Shown here: positions 16,162 to 23,915 of the stretch, piece after piece | Numbering within the stretch: position 1 is the stretch's first letter | Layout of the letters: each line of letters starts with the position of its first letter | DNA from: Prolixibacteraceae bacterium UBA5740 | Lineage (GTDB): Bacteria > Bacteroidota > Bacteroidia > Bacteroidales > Prolixibacteraceae | Assembly (NCBI GenBank): GCA_002419285.1 | Contig: DIFU01000142.1 | Span: 1 to 35,306, forward strand | Length of the DNA stretch: 35,306 nucleotides | Direction: 5' to 3' | Program-made: the position numbers and the translations under genes | The notes under the pieces: model-generated | Seen by the model: the letters and a program-made list of their open reading frames with translations, nothing else | The model's database searches: none | Told to the model about the DNA's origin: nothing

Positions 16162-17481
16162 ATGAATCAACCATTAATACCAAAAGAAGTAATTGACCGC
16201 GAGGTAAATGATCTCAGGATCAATAATCCCGGGGCTGCCACCATCAGGGAGTTGGTTGCCTTGGTTAATGCTGTTGAATCAAAGACCGGAATCAAATTTG
16301 TCAGGATGGAAATGGGGGTTCCCGGACTGCCACCTTCCAGTGTGGGAGTCGAAGCTGAAATCGAAGCCCTCAAAAATGGAGTCGCCTCAGATTATCCTAT
16401 GGTCGATGGGATTAAACCACTGAAGTTTGAGACTTCCCGTTTCATCAAGTCCTTCATGGATATAGACATTTCCCCTCGTGGATGTATTCCTACAGTTGGT
16501 ATCATGCAGGGCACCTATGCCGCATTCATGGCGGTGGGAAACCGCGATAAGAAAAAGGATACTGTGTTGTTTGTTGATCCGGGCTTCCCGGTTCAAAAGC
16601 AGCAGTTGATGGTGATGGGAATGAAATATATCTCATTCGATGTATTTAATTACCGTGGAACAAGACTAAGGGAAAAACTAACGGAATACCTCATTCAGGG
16701 AAATATCTCCTCCATTATTTATTCCAATCCCAACAACCCGACATGGATCTGTCTCACCGAAGAAGAACTGGGCATTATCGGTGACCTGGCCAATAAATAT
16801 GATGTGATCATTTTGGAAGACCTTGCCTATTTCGGCATGGATTTCAGGAAGGATCTGTATACCCCTGGCATTTCTCCCTTCCAGCCAACAGTGGCAAGGT
16901 ATACCAATAATTATATTCTCTTTTTATCTGCTTCAAAGATATTTTCATATGCCGGTCAGCGATGTGCCGTGATGTGCGTATCTGACCATTTGTTCGACCG
17001 GGAGTTCCCGGGACTTATGGAAAGATTTCATGCCAGTACCTTCGGAAACACTGTGGTGCAAAGAATATTGTATGCGCTGACTTCCGGTATAAGCCATTCA
17101 GCTCAGTATGCCCTGGCTGCTATGTTTAAAGCAGCATCTGACGGCACATTTAACTTTATCAGCAATGTGAAGGAGTACGGAGAAAAGGCAGCCATCATGA
17201 AAAGGCTCTTTATCGAAAATGGTTTCACCATCGTTTATGATGAGGATCAGGGGGAACCTATTGCTGACGGCTTTTATTTCACAATCGGATATCCTGGAAT
17301 GTCTGGTGTTGAATTGGTTTCCAATCTGTTATTGTTTGGAGTCAGTGCTATCGCACTGACGAATACAGGAAGTGAAAGGGAGGGGCTAAGAGCATGTGTG
17401 TCACATGTATACAGAAGCCAGTTTGAGGACTTGGGTAATCGATTGGCCCGATTTGATGCCTTTTATAAAAGTAAATCTTGA
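16162..17481 (+). CDS. Class I/II PLP-dependent aminotransferase
   Basis: This fold-type I aminotransferase has 439 residues. The core motifs are YSNPNNPTWICLTEEEL (the N-P-N-N-P-T loop), ILEDLAYFGMD (Asp that pairs with the PLP ring nitrogen) and SASKIFSYAGQRCAV with the PLP lysine. The substrate is not readable. Its place between aromatic amino-acid genes and a 2-oxoacid:ferredoxin oxidoreductase suggests it makes the 2-oxoacid substrate of the latter, for example from aromatic or branched-chain amino acids. It is also a candidate 2-aminoadipate aminotransferase for the lysine operon starting at 22710, but that is speculation. It has its own upstream region after the terminator at 15980. 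Confidence 0.9.
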   Translation: MNQPLIPKEVIDREVNDLRINNPGAATIRELVALVNAVESKTGIKFVRMEMGVPGLPPSSVGVEAEIEALKNGVASDYPMVDGIKPLKFETSRFIKSFMDIDISPRGCIPTVGIMQGTYAAFMAVGNRDKKKDTVLFVDPGFPVQKQQLMVMGMKYISFDVFNYRGTRLREKLTEYLIQGNISSIIYSNPNNPTWICLTEEELGIIGDLANKYDVIILEDLAYFGMDFRKDLYTPGISPFQPTVARYTNNYILFLSASKIFSYAGQRCAVMCVSDHLFDREFPGLMERFHASTFGNTVVQRILYALTSGISHSAQYALAAMFKAASDGTFNFISNVKEYGEKAAIMKRLFIENGFTIVYDEDQGEPIADGFYFTIGYPGMSGVELVSNLLLFGVSAIALTNTGSEREGLRACVSHVYRSQFEDLGNRLARFDAFYKSKS

Positions 17482-17568
17482 GTATGTCTACCCAAGTTTT
17501 CAATATGATGGAAGGATAGGGCCGCAGTATAATAAATCAACTTAAGTAAACACTAAAAACCGTCTAAT

Positions 17569-17793
17569 ATGGCAAAAGTCAGAGGTGCTGTTGTTGTGGA
17601 AAAGGAAGGATGCAAGGGCTGTAGCCTTTGTGTGGAAGCATGTCCGCAGGAAGTCCTGGCACTCCATAAGGAAGTTAACAGCAGGGGTTACCATTATTCC
17701 TATATGAAAAATCCTGAGGCGTGTATCGGGTGTTCCAATTGTGGAGCAGTGTGTCCGGATACATGCATTACGGTTTACCGGGTTAAGTTTTAA
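17569..17793 (+). CDS. 2-oxoacid:ferredoxin oxidoreductase delta subunit, 2[4Fe-4S] ferredoxin
   Basis: The 74-residue protein has two tetracysteine clusters: CKGCSLCVEACP near the N terminus and CIGCSNCGAVCPD near the C terminus. This is the expected small ferredoxin-like subunit that takes electrons from the catalytic subunits. It opens a delta-alpha-beta-gamma operon, 24 bases before the alpha gene. Confidence 0.95.
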   Translation: MAKVRGAVVVEKEGCKGCSLCVEACPQEVLALHKEVNSRGYHYSYMKNPEACIGCSNCGAVCPDTCITVYRVKF

Positions 17794-17817
17794 AAATCAG
17801 TGAAAAATTGAAGTACA

Positions 17818-18903
17818 ATGGGAGAACTGAGATTAATGAAAGGCAATGAGGTATTGGCCGAAGCAGCCATCCGGTGCGGATGTGATGCTTACTTTGGATA
17901 TCCTATTACCCCACAGTCAGAAGTAATGGAAACTTTAATGGAGCAACGGCCATGGGATACAACCGGTATGGTAGTATTGCAGGCAGAGAGTGAGGTTGCC
18001 TCGATCAATATGGTGTATGGCGCTGCCGCAGCCGGAAAAAAAGCAATGACATCATCCTCAAGTCCGGGGATTAGCCTGATGGCGGAAGGAATTTCTTATA
18101 TCGCCGGCGCTGAACTTCCCTGTTTAATTGTAAATGTGCAGCGCGGGGGGCCTGGACTGGGAACAATTCAGCCATCACAAGCTGATTATTTTCAGGCTGT
18201 CAAAGGGGGAGGACATGGCGACTACCGCTTGATAACACTGGCTCCTGCATCTGTGCAGGAAATGCATGACTTTGTAAAATTGGCCTTTGACCTGGCTTTC
18301 AAATATAGGAATCCTGCTATGATTCTTACTGATGGCGCTTTGGGTCAAATGATGGAGAAAGTAGAACTTGCCGATTACACGCCCAGGAGAACAAAGGAAG
18401 AAATCCTTGACCAATGTGGCTCCTGGGCTACTACGGGCAAGACTTCTGGCAGGGAGAAGCATGTAATTACATCCCTGGAGATGGATTCTCACAAGATGGA
18501 GCAGAATAACCTGCGTTTTCAGGAAAAATTCAAGGAAATTGAGGCTACCGAAGTGCGCTATGAAGCCATCAGGTGTGAAGATGCAGAATTGATTCTTGTT
18601 GCATTCGGTACATCCTCCAGAATTTGTCAGAAAGCCATTGAACTTGCCCGCGAAAAAGGCATTAAGGTTGGATTGATCCGCCCAATCACCCTTTATCCTT
18701 TCCCTTCAGCCATAATTGCAGAACTGGCTCCAAAAGTTAAAGGATTCCTTTCAGTAGAGATGAGTGCAGGGCAAATGGTGGAGGATGTTAAACTGGCCGT
18801 TTACGAAGCCCGCTGTACCACTCCTGTTAAGCATTTTGGCCGTATGGGAGGGATTCTCCCTTCGCCCAATGAGGTTGTTGATGCATTGGAAACTAAATTC
18901 TAA
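17818..18903 (+). CDS. vorB: 2-oxoacid:ferredoxin oxidoreductase alpha subunit, VorB type
   Basis: The subunit carries the pyrimidine-binding half of the thiamine site. The opening MKGNEVLAEAAIRCGCDAYFGYPITPQSEVME and the run SSSSPGISLMAEGISYIAGAELP are characteristic of the VorB (2-oxoisovalerate) branch, also used for other 2-oxoacids. The later GTIQPSQADYFQAVKGGGHGDYR fits the same branch. The 361 residues are full length, with domain II near the C terminus (AFGTSSRICQKAIELAREKG). The complex oxidatively decarboxylates a 2-oxoacid to acyl-CoA and reduces ferredoxin or flavodoxin. The substrate (branched-chain, 2-oxoglutarate or other) is unproven. Confidence 0.92.
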   Translation: MGELRLMKGNEVLAEAAIRCGCDAYFGYPITPQSEVMETLMEQRPWDTTGMVVLQAESEVASINMVYGAAAAGKKAMTSSSSPGISLMAEGISYIAGAELPCLIVNVQRGGPGLGTIQPSQADYFQAVKGGGHGDYRLITLAPASVQEMHDFVKLAFDLAFKYRNPAMILTDGALGQMMEKVELADYTPRRTKEEILDQCGSWATTGKTSGREKHVITSLEMDSHKMEQNNLRFQEKFKEIEATEVRYEAIRCEDAELILVAFGTSSRICQKAIELAREKGIKVGLIRPITLYPFPSAIIAELAPKVKGFLSVEMSAGQMVEDVKLAVYEARCTTPVKHFGRMGGILPSPNEVVDALETKF

Positions 18904-18908
18904 ACCCA

Positions 18909-19706
18909 ATGAAAAATATGGATATTAAAGATATAATTAAGCCGGAAAATCTGGTTTACGATAAATCCGAACTTCAAATTGATACAATAATGCACTATTG
19001 CCCGGGCTGTAGTCACGGAGTTGTGCACAAGTTGATCGCTGAAATCATTGAAGAGTTGGGTATACAGGAAGATACGATTGGCGTTTCACCTGTTGGATGT
19101 GCCGTTTTTGCCTACAACTACATCGATATCGACTGGCAACAGGCTGCACATGGCAGAGCGCCTGCCGTTGCAACCGGTATCGCCCGGACTAATCCTGACA
19201 AGATCGTATTTACTTATCAGGGAGATGGTGATCTTGCCTCAATTGGTGCTGGAGAAATCCTGCACGCATGTAACCGTGGGGAAAATATTGTTGTAATATT
19301 TATTAATAATGCGATTTATGGTATGACGGGAGGCCAGATGGCGCCAACTACCCTGATTGGACAGCCTACGTCTACCTCTCCTCTGGGAAGGGATGTTGCC
19401 CTGAACGGTTATCCGATGAAAATGACTGAAATTATTGCGACCCTGCCGGGAACCTGTTATGTTACCAGACAATCAGTACATACAGCGGCTACAGTCAGGA
19501 AGTGTAAAAAGGCAATAAAAAAGGCTTTTCAGAATGTGATGGCAAAGAAAGGCACTTCATTTGTTGAGGTCGTATCGACCTGCAATTCAGGCTGGAAAAT
19601 GACTCCTGTGGGTGCCAATACCTGGATGGAGGAGAATATGTTCGCTGAATATGTACCGGGAGACTTGAAAGATAATGATATTCAAAAACCTGCCATAGGC
19701 AATTAA
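18909..19706 (+). CDS. 2-oxoacid:ferredoxin oxidoreductase beta subunit (thiamine diphosphate binding)
   Basis: The TPP motif is clear, starting GDGDLASIGAGEILHA and ending 30 residues later in NN followed by IYGMTGGQMAPT. A cysteine motif near the N terminus (YCPGCSHG) is normal for this subunit. The 265-residue length is typical. The gene begins 5 bases after the alpha gene stop, and the gamma gene follows after 11 bases, so all four subunits are co-expressed. Confidence 0.95.
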   Translation: MKNMDIKDIIKPENLVYDKSELQIDTIMHYCPGCSHGVVHKLIAEIIEELGIQEDTIGVSPVGCAVFAYNYIDIDWQQAAHGRAPAVATGIARTNPDKIVFTYQGDGDLASIGAGEILHACNRGENIVVIFINNAIYGMTGGQMAPTTLIGQPTSTSPLGRDVALNGYPMKMTEIIATLPGTCYVTRQSVHTAATVRKCKKAIKKAFQNVMAKKGTSFVEVVSTCNSGWKMTPVGANTWMEENMFAEYVPGDLKDNDIQKPAIGN

Positions 19707-19717
19707 AGACTGAAAAT

Positions 19718-20263
19718 ATGACTGAAGAATTAATAATAGCCGGATTTGGTGGTCAGGGAGTATTGTCAATGGGGAAAATTCTGGCCTATTCTGGTATCAT
19801 GGACAATAAGGAGGTTACCTGGTTCCCATCTTATGGCCCTGAAATGAGAGGAGGGACAGCTAATGTGACCGTGATTGTGAGTGACAAGCGTATCAGTTCT
19901 CCTGTACTTCACGAATTCGATACAGCCATCATACTGAATCAGCAGTCGATGGATAAATTTGAAAATAGTGTAAAGCCAGGTGGAGTTTTACTCTATGACC
20001 CAAACGGTATTATTCACCCACCCACCCGAACAGACATTCAGGTGTATAAGGTTGAAGGAACGGTGACCGCGGTTGAAATGGGAAATCCAAGGGTATTCAA
20101 CATGATCATTGTCGGCGGTTACCTGAAAGTACGTCCAATCGTTAGTCTTGAGCATGTTGAAAAGGGTCTGGAAAAGTCACTTCCTTCAAGATATCATAAC
20201 CTTATTCCACTGAACCTGGAAGCCATCCGAAAAGGACAGGAAATTGTGGAGAAAGTCAACTAA
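19718..20263 (+). CDS. 2-oxoacid:ferredoxin oxidoreductase gamma subunit
   Basis: The 181-residue subunit has the family start IIAGFGGQGVLSMGKILAYSG and the conserved FPSYGPEMRGGTANVTVIVSD. It completes the delta-alpha-beta-gamma set. A strong terminator lies downstream (20326-20367), marking the operon end. Confidence 0.95.
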   Translation: MTEELIIAGFGGQGVLSMGKILAYSGIMDNKEVTWFPSYGPEMRGGTANVTVIVSDKRISSPVLHEFDTAIILNQQSMDKFENSVKPGGVLLYDPNGIIHPPTRTDIQVYKVEGTVTAVEMGNPRVFNMIIVGGYLKVRPIVSLEHVEKGLEKSLPSRYHNLIPLNLEAIRKGQEIVEKVN

Positions 20264-20325
20264 AGCCAGTCTTTGTTTTCTGAATTTACTGCCAAGCCAA
20301 GTCTAAAGACGCTGCTTATCCTATA

Positions 20326-20367
20326 ATAAGCCGTATGGAATAAATTTTCCACACGGCTTATTTTTTT
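20326..20367 (+). terminator. Rho-independent terminator of the oxidoreductase operon
   Basis: A 14-bp stem with one A-C mismatch (20326-20339 with 20348-20361) has an 8-nt loop and runs directly into a T tract to 20367. It lies 62 bases after the gamma-subunit stop codon. Confidence 0.85.
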
Positions 20368-20444
20368 GATCATTTTGCACAGCCATTGCCATTGATTACT
20401 GAATGTTCACTCCTTTTCGTATTTTTACCATAAATATATTCACT

Positions 20445-21320
20445 ATGATCAAGTCCATGACCGGATTCGGCAAATCTGAATTCGAAATAAATAACCGTAA
20501 GGTGACCATTGAAATTAAATCGCTGAATAGTAAGCAGTCGGATATCAATACCAGAATTCCCCAATTGTACCGGGAAAAGGAAATAGACATCCGCCGAATG
20601 ATAAATGATCATTTGGTCAGGGGAAAAATTGACCTTGCAATTTATGTTGAAAGCCTGGGTGATACAGGTAATGCCGTTATTAACGAAGCAATTGCAAAGA
20701 GTTATTTTCACTCTTTGTCAAAGATCAGTGATGATCTTGGCGTACCTGTGAGCGACCGTACCCTGCAGATTGCAATGCGTCTTCCCGATACTGTAAAGGT
20801 CCAGTATGAACAACTTGAGGAATCGGAATGGGAATTTCTTAAGGAGAATATCAATGCCGCATTGAAGTTGGTCGACAATTTCAGAAAACAGGAAGGGATG
20901 GCGCTTGAAAAAGACCTGGTGGCAAATATTGATATGATTATACGGCTGCTTGATATGGTAGAGCCTTTCGAATCACAACGGATTGAAAATGTAAAGTCAC
21001 GCCTGGGAGAGGCATTATCTGCCATGCAGCTTAGCGGTTCAGTCAATCCTGAACGTTTTGAACAAGAATTGATTTTTTACCTCGAACGACTTGATTTTAA
21101 TGAGGAAAAAGTTCGTTTGACCAATCACTGCCATTATTTTATGGAAACCATGCAAGAGGATGATGCAAATGGGAAAAAGCTGGCCTTCATCACCCAGGAG
21201 ATCGGCCGCGAAATAAATACGCTGGGGTCAAAGGCCAATGAAAGCAATATCCAGAGAATTGTCGTCCAGATGAAGGATGCCCTGGAAAAAGTCAAGGAAC
21301 AAGTCTTGAATATCTTATAA
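20445..21320 (+). CDS. yicC: YicC family endoribonuclease
   Basis: The family hallmark MIKSMTGFGKSEF is at the N terminus, and the C-terminal domain has the conserved run QEIGREINTLGSKANES. At 291 residues it is full length. YicC proteins are cytoplasmic endoribonucleases that act in RNA turnover. The in-frame ATG at 20403 would add a non-conserved leader, so 20445 is chosen. A TATTTTTA sequence at 20420-20427 resembles the -7 box with one mismatch. Guanylate kinase follows after 25 bases, a common linkage. Confidence 0.94.
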   Translation: MIKSMTGFGKSEFEINNRKVTIEIKSLNSKQSDINTRIPQLYREKEIDIRRMINDHLVRGKIDLAIYVESLGDTGNAVINEAIAKSYFHSLSKISDDLGVPVSDRTLQIAMRLPDTVKVQYEQLEESEWEFLKENINAALKLVDNFRKQEGMALEKDLVANIDMIIRLLDMVEPFESQRIENVKSRLGEALSAMQLSGSVNPERFEQELIFYLERLDFNEEKVRLTNHCHYFMETMQEDDANGKKLAFITQEIGREINTLGSKANESNIQRIVVQMKDALEKVKEQVLNIL

Positions 21321-21345
21321 TGTGATTTTAAAGAACTCGTACAAA

Positions 21346-21915
21346 ATGTCTGAGCCAAAACTTATTATCGTATCGGCTCCATCAGGTGCCGGAAAAACGA
21401 CTATTGTACGCCATATCTTATCTCTTCCGATTCCAGTTGCTTTCTCGGTTTCTGCAACAAGCAGGCTCCCTCGGAGTGGAGAATTGAACGGTAGGGATTA
21501 TTACTTCCTGTCGCCTGAAGAATTCAAAAAGAAGGTTGAGGGCAATGAGTTTCTGGAATGGGAGGAGGTATATCATGGCACCTGTTATGGAACTTTAAAA
21601 AGTGAAGTTGACAGGATTTGGCAAGAAGGGAAAAGTGTGATTTTCGATGTAGATGTAGTTGGTGGACTCAATATTAAAAATATCTATGGAGAAAAGGCAC
21701 TGGCTATTTTTGTTCAACCTCCTTCGGTGGAGGCATTGAGGTCCCGGCTTCGGGGCAGATCTACCGAAACAGAAGAAAAGATTAATATGCGCATTTCCAA
21801 GGCAGAGTACGAGCTTGGGTTTGCCAATCGTTTTGACTATGTGCTGGTGAATGACCAGCTTGAGATTGCCCTCGACGAAGCAGAAACAATTGTCCGTGCC
21901 TTTCTGAGTCGCTGA
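21346..21915 (+). CDS. gmk: Guanylate kinase
   Basis: The enzyme phosphorylates GMP to GDP with ATP. The P-loop SAPSGAGKTT is at the N terminus, followed by the GMP-binding segment SATSRLPRSGELNGRDYYF and the lid arginines in LRSRLRGRSTETEEKI. The 189-residue length is standard. The frame opens at 21322, but the ATG at 21346 places the P-loop at the normal distance from the start. Confidence 0.97.
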   Translation: MSEPKLIIVSAPSGAGKTTIVRHILSLPIPVAFSVSATSRLPRSGELNGRDYYFLSPEEFKKKVEGNEFLEWEEVYHGTCYGTLKSEVDRIWQEGKSVIFDVDVVGGLNIKNIYGEKALAIFVQPPSVEALRSRLRGRSTETEEKINMRISKAEYELGFANRFDYVLVNDQLEIALDEAETIVRAFLSR

Positions 21916-21974
21916 TGTTGGTCAGGCATCAATTGAAGGATTTTATGTAATATGTTGGTATAATCTCAGGAAAT

Positions 21975-22595
21975 ATGACAGATCTGCTTAACATACTTTT
22001 GCCCCCTGGCCGGATCAGCCTGAGAGTGGGATTATATTTTGGGTCCTATAATCCTGTCCACATTGGGCACATGGCCATAGCCAACTTTTTTGTCGAATAT
22101 GTTGATTTTGATCAATTGTGGTTCGTCGTATCACCCCATAATCCTCACAAAAGCAAGGAGAACCTGCTCAACGATTATGACCGGCTGGAGATGATGCACA
22201 TCGCTGTGGGTAATGACCACCGGTTTAGAGTGAGTGATATTGAATTTCGTCTTCCTCGTCCTTCATATACCATCGATACGCTGACATATCTGTCAGAGAA
22301 GTATCCTGATCATCACTTTTCGATCATAATGGGATCAGATAACCTGAAGAATTTCCATAAATGGAAAAACTACGAATCCATCCTTGAATACTATGGAATC
22401 ATAGTCTATCCACGCCCCGGTTTCAGTCAGGAGCTAGCCGCTGATTTCCCGTCAATCAAAATTGTTCAGGCTCCACAAATGGAAATATCTTCCACCTTTA
22501 TCAGGGAAGCAATTCGTTCTGGAAAGAACATCTCCCATTTCTTGCCACATGGCGTATGGGAGTATATCGACAAGATGGGCTTTTATAAGGATTGA
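21975..22595 (+). CDS. nadD: Nicotinate-nucleotide adenylyltransferase
   Basis: The enzyme makes deamido-NAD from nicotinate mononucleotide and ATP. The nucleotidylyltransferase signature is present: GLYFGSYNPVHIGH (HxGH motif) near residues 19-32 and ISSTFIR near the C terminus. At 206 residues it has a short N-terminal extension of about 16 residues before the conserved strand. No better start is visible. It follows gmk by 59 bases. Confidence 0.95.
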   Translation: MTDLLNILLPPGRISLRVGLYFGSYNPVHIGHMAIANFFVEYVDFDQLWFVVSPHNPHKSKENLLNDYDRLEMMHIAVGNDHRFRVSDIEFRLPRPSYTIDTLTYLSEKYPDHHFSIIMGSDNLKNFHKWKNYESILEYYGIIVYPRPGFSQELAADFPSIKIVQAPQMEISSTFIREAIRSGKNISHFLPHGVWEYIDKMGFYKD

Positions 22596-22669
22596 ATCTT
22601 TCTGGTTTCCGCATATTTGATCTTCAGCTGGTTAAACCTGTTTAAATTCATGTTTTATTGACAGGAGAA

Positions 22670-22685
22670 CGCTTATTTTTAAGCG
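22670..22685 (+). promoter_or_regulatory. Candidate -7 box inside a small palindrome upstream of the citDE-type fusion
   Basis: TATTTTTA at 22674-22681 matches the -7 consensus TAnnTTTG at seven of eight positions. It lies inside the inverted repeat CGCTTA-TTTT-TAAGCG (22670-22685). The predicted leader to the ATG at 22710 is about 20 bases. If real, repressor binding to the repeat would block the -7 element of the whole downstream operon. Confidence 0.3.
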
Positions 22686-22709
22686 ACCTAACTTATAAAA
22701 CGTGAGATT

Positions 22710-23915
22710 ATGGAAGGAATCTCAGGCAACCGGGGTCCATCTGTTCGATCCGATTGCTTCATCAGTATCAAACTTGGTGGGGAAGATGGCTTGAAAATTG
22801 AACTTTCCGGTAAAACCAAAACTTTATATGGTCGTCAGATCATACAACTAGTCACGGAAATTCTACTTTTTTTTGACATCAGAAATGCACACGTTCAAAT
22901 CGAAGACTCCGGAGCACTCCCCTATGTCATTGCTGCCCGAACTGAAGCAGCCCTGATGCGGGTCATGAATTCCCCAAAACAATTCCTTCTTCCAGAAATT
23001 TCTAATGCCAGAAGAGTATCTTCCCGGGATAGTCTCCGTCGATCAAGGCTATATCTGCCCGGTGATCATGCCAAGCTAATGATTAACGCAGGGTTGTATC
23101 AGGCCGATGGGATCATTCTTGATTTGGAAGATTCAGTAGCTCCTGAAAAAAAGCACGATGCGCGGTTTCTGGTAAGAAATGCCCTGAGAAATAACGATTT
23201 TATGGGTGCAGAGTTGATGGTCCGGATTAATCAAATTCCACTGGGACTACAAGATCTGGAGTATATTGTCAATCAGCCTCTTAACGTCATTCTGATTCCA
23301 AAATGCGAATTGGCTTCCCAGGTGGTTGCCATTGATCAGAAAATCAGGGAGCTCAGGGGTGATTGTACTGAACCAATATGGTTAATGCCTATTATTGAAA
23401 GTGCTTTAGGGATAATTAATTCTTATGAAATCGCATCTGCCTCTCCTAATATTGTTGCCCTGGCTATCGGACTGGAAGATTATACAGCGGATTTAGGAGC
23501 AGAACGTACCAACGATGGCATTGAGTCTTTCTATGCTCGAGGTATGGTTGTTAACTCTGCCCGGGCGGCTGGAATACAACCCATCGATTCAGTTTTCAGT
23601 GATTTTGAGAATACAGAAGCACTGAGAAGTGTAGCTATGCGATCCAAATCAATGGGTTTTGCAGGTATGGGTTGTATTCATCCTGCCCAAATAGAAGTAA
23701 TTAATGAATGCTATCAGCCCTCACCAAATGAGATTGAAAAAGCAAAGAGGATTGTGATAGCTTTTGATGAAGCACAACGCAGGGGCACGAGCGTAATTTC
23801 TCTCGGATCGAAGATGATCGATGCTCCCATTGTAAAGAGAGCACTTAATACCATGGAAATAGCTGTTAAGTGCCAATTGATCAAACCAAACTGGAAGGAA
23901 GATGCTGCACGATAA
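22710..23915 (+). CDS. Fused lyase acyl-carrier (CitD) and beta (CitE) subunits, putative homocitrate lyase
   Basis: Two citrate-lyase subunits are joined in 401 residues. Residues 1 to about 95 resemble CitD: the pattern SDCFISI, then KTLYGRQIIQLVTEILLFFDIRNA, then SGALPYVIAARTEAALMR. Ser14 falls where CitD carries its phosphoribosyl-dephospho-CoA arm. Residues from about 109 onward are CitE, the HpcH/HpaI-fold lyase that splits the acyl-thioester: RSRLYLPGDHAKLM (111-124), DLEDSVAPEKKHDAR (138-152), IGLEDYTADLGAERTNDG and MGCIHPAQIEVIN. CitE-type enzymes release an oxoacid and leave acetyl on the carrier. Lysine-pathway genes downstream suggest homocitrate, giving 2-oxoglutarate, as substrate. 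Citrate (giving oxaloacetate) or citramalate (giving pyruvate) are alternatives. The end overlaps the citF-type gene by 14 bases, so translation is probably coupled. Confidence 0.88.
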   Translation: MEGISGNRGPSVRSDCFISIKLGGEDGLKIELSGKTKTLYGRQIIQLVTEILLFFDIRNAHVQIEDSGALPYVIAARTEAALMRVMNSPKQFLLPEISNARRVSSRDSLRRSRLYLPGDHAKLMINAGLYQADGIILDLEDSVAPEKKHDARFLVRNALRNNDFMGAELMVRINQIPLGLQDLEYIVNQPLNVILIPKCELASQVVAIDQKIRELRGDCTEPIWLMPIIESALGIINSYEIASASPNIVALAIGLEDYTADLGAERTNDGIESFYARGMVVNSARAAGIQPIDSVFSDFENTEALRSVAMRSKSMGFAGMGCIHPAQIEVINECYQPSPNEIEKAKRIVIAFDEAQRRGTSVISLGSKMIDAPIVKRALNTMEIAVKCQLIKPNWKEDAAR

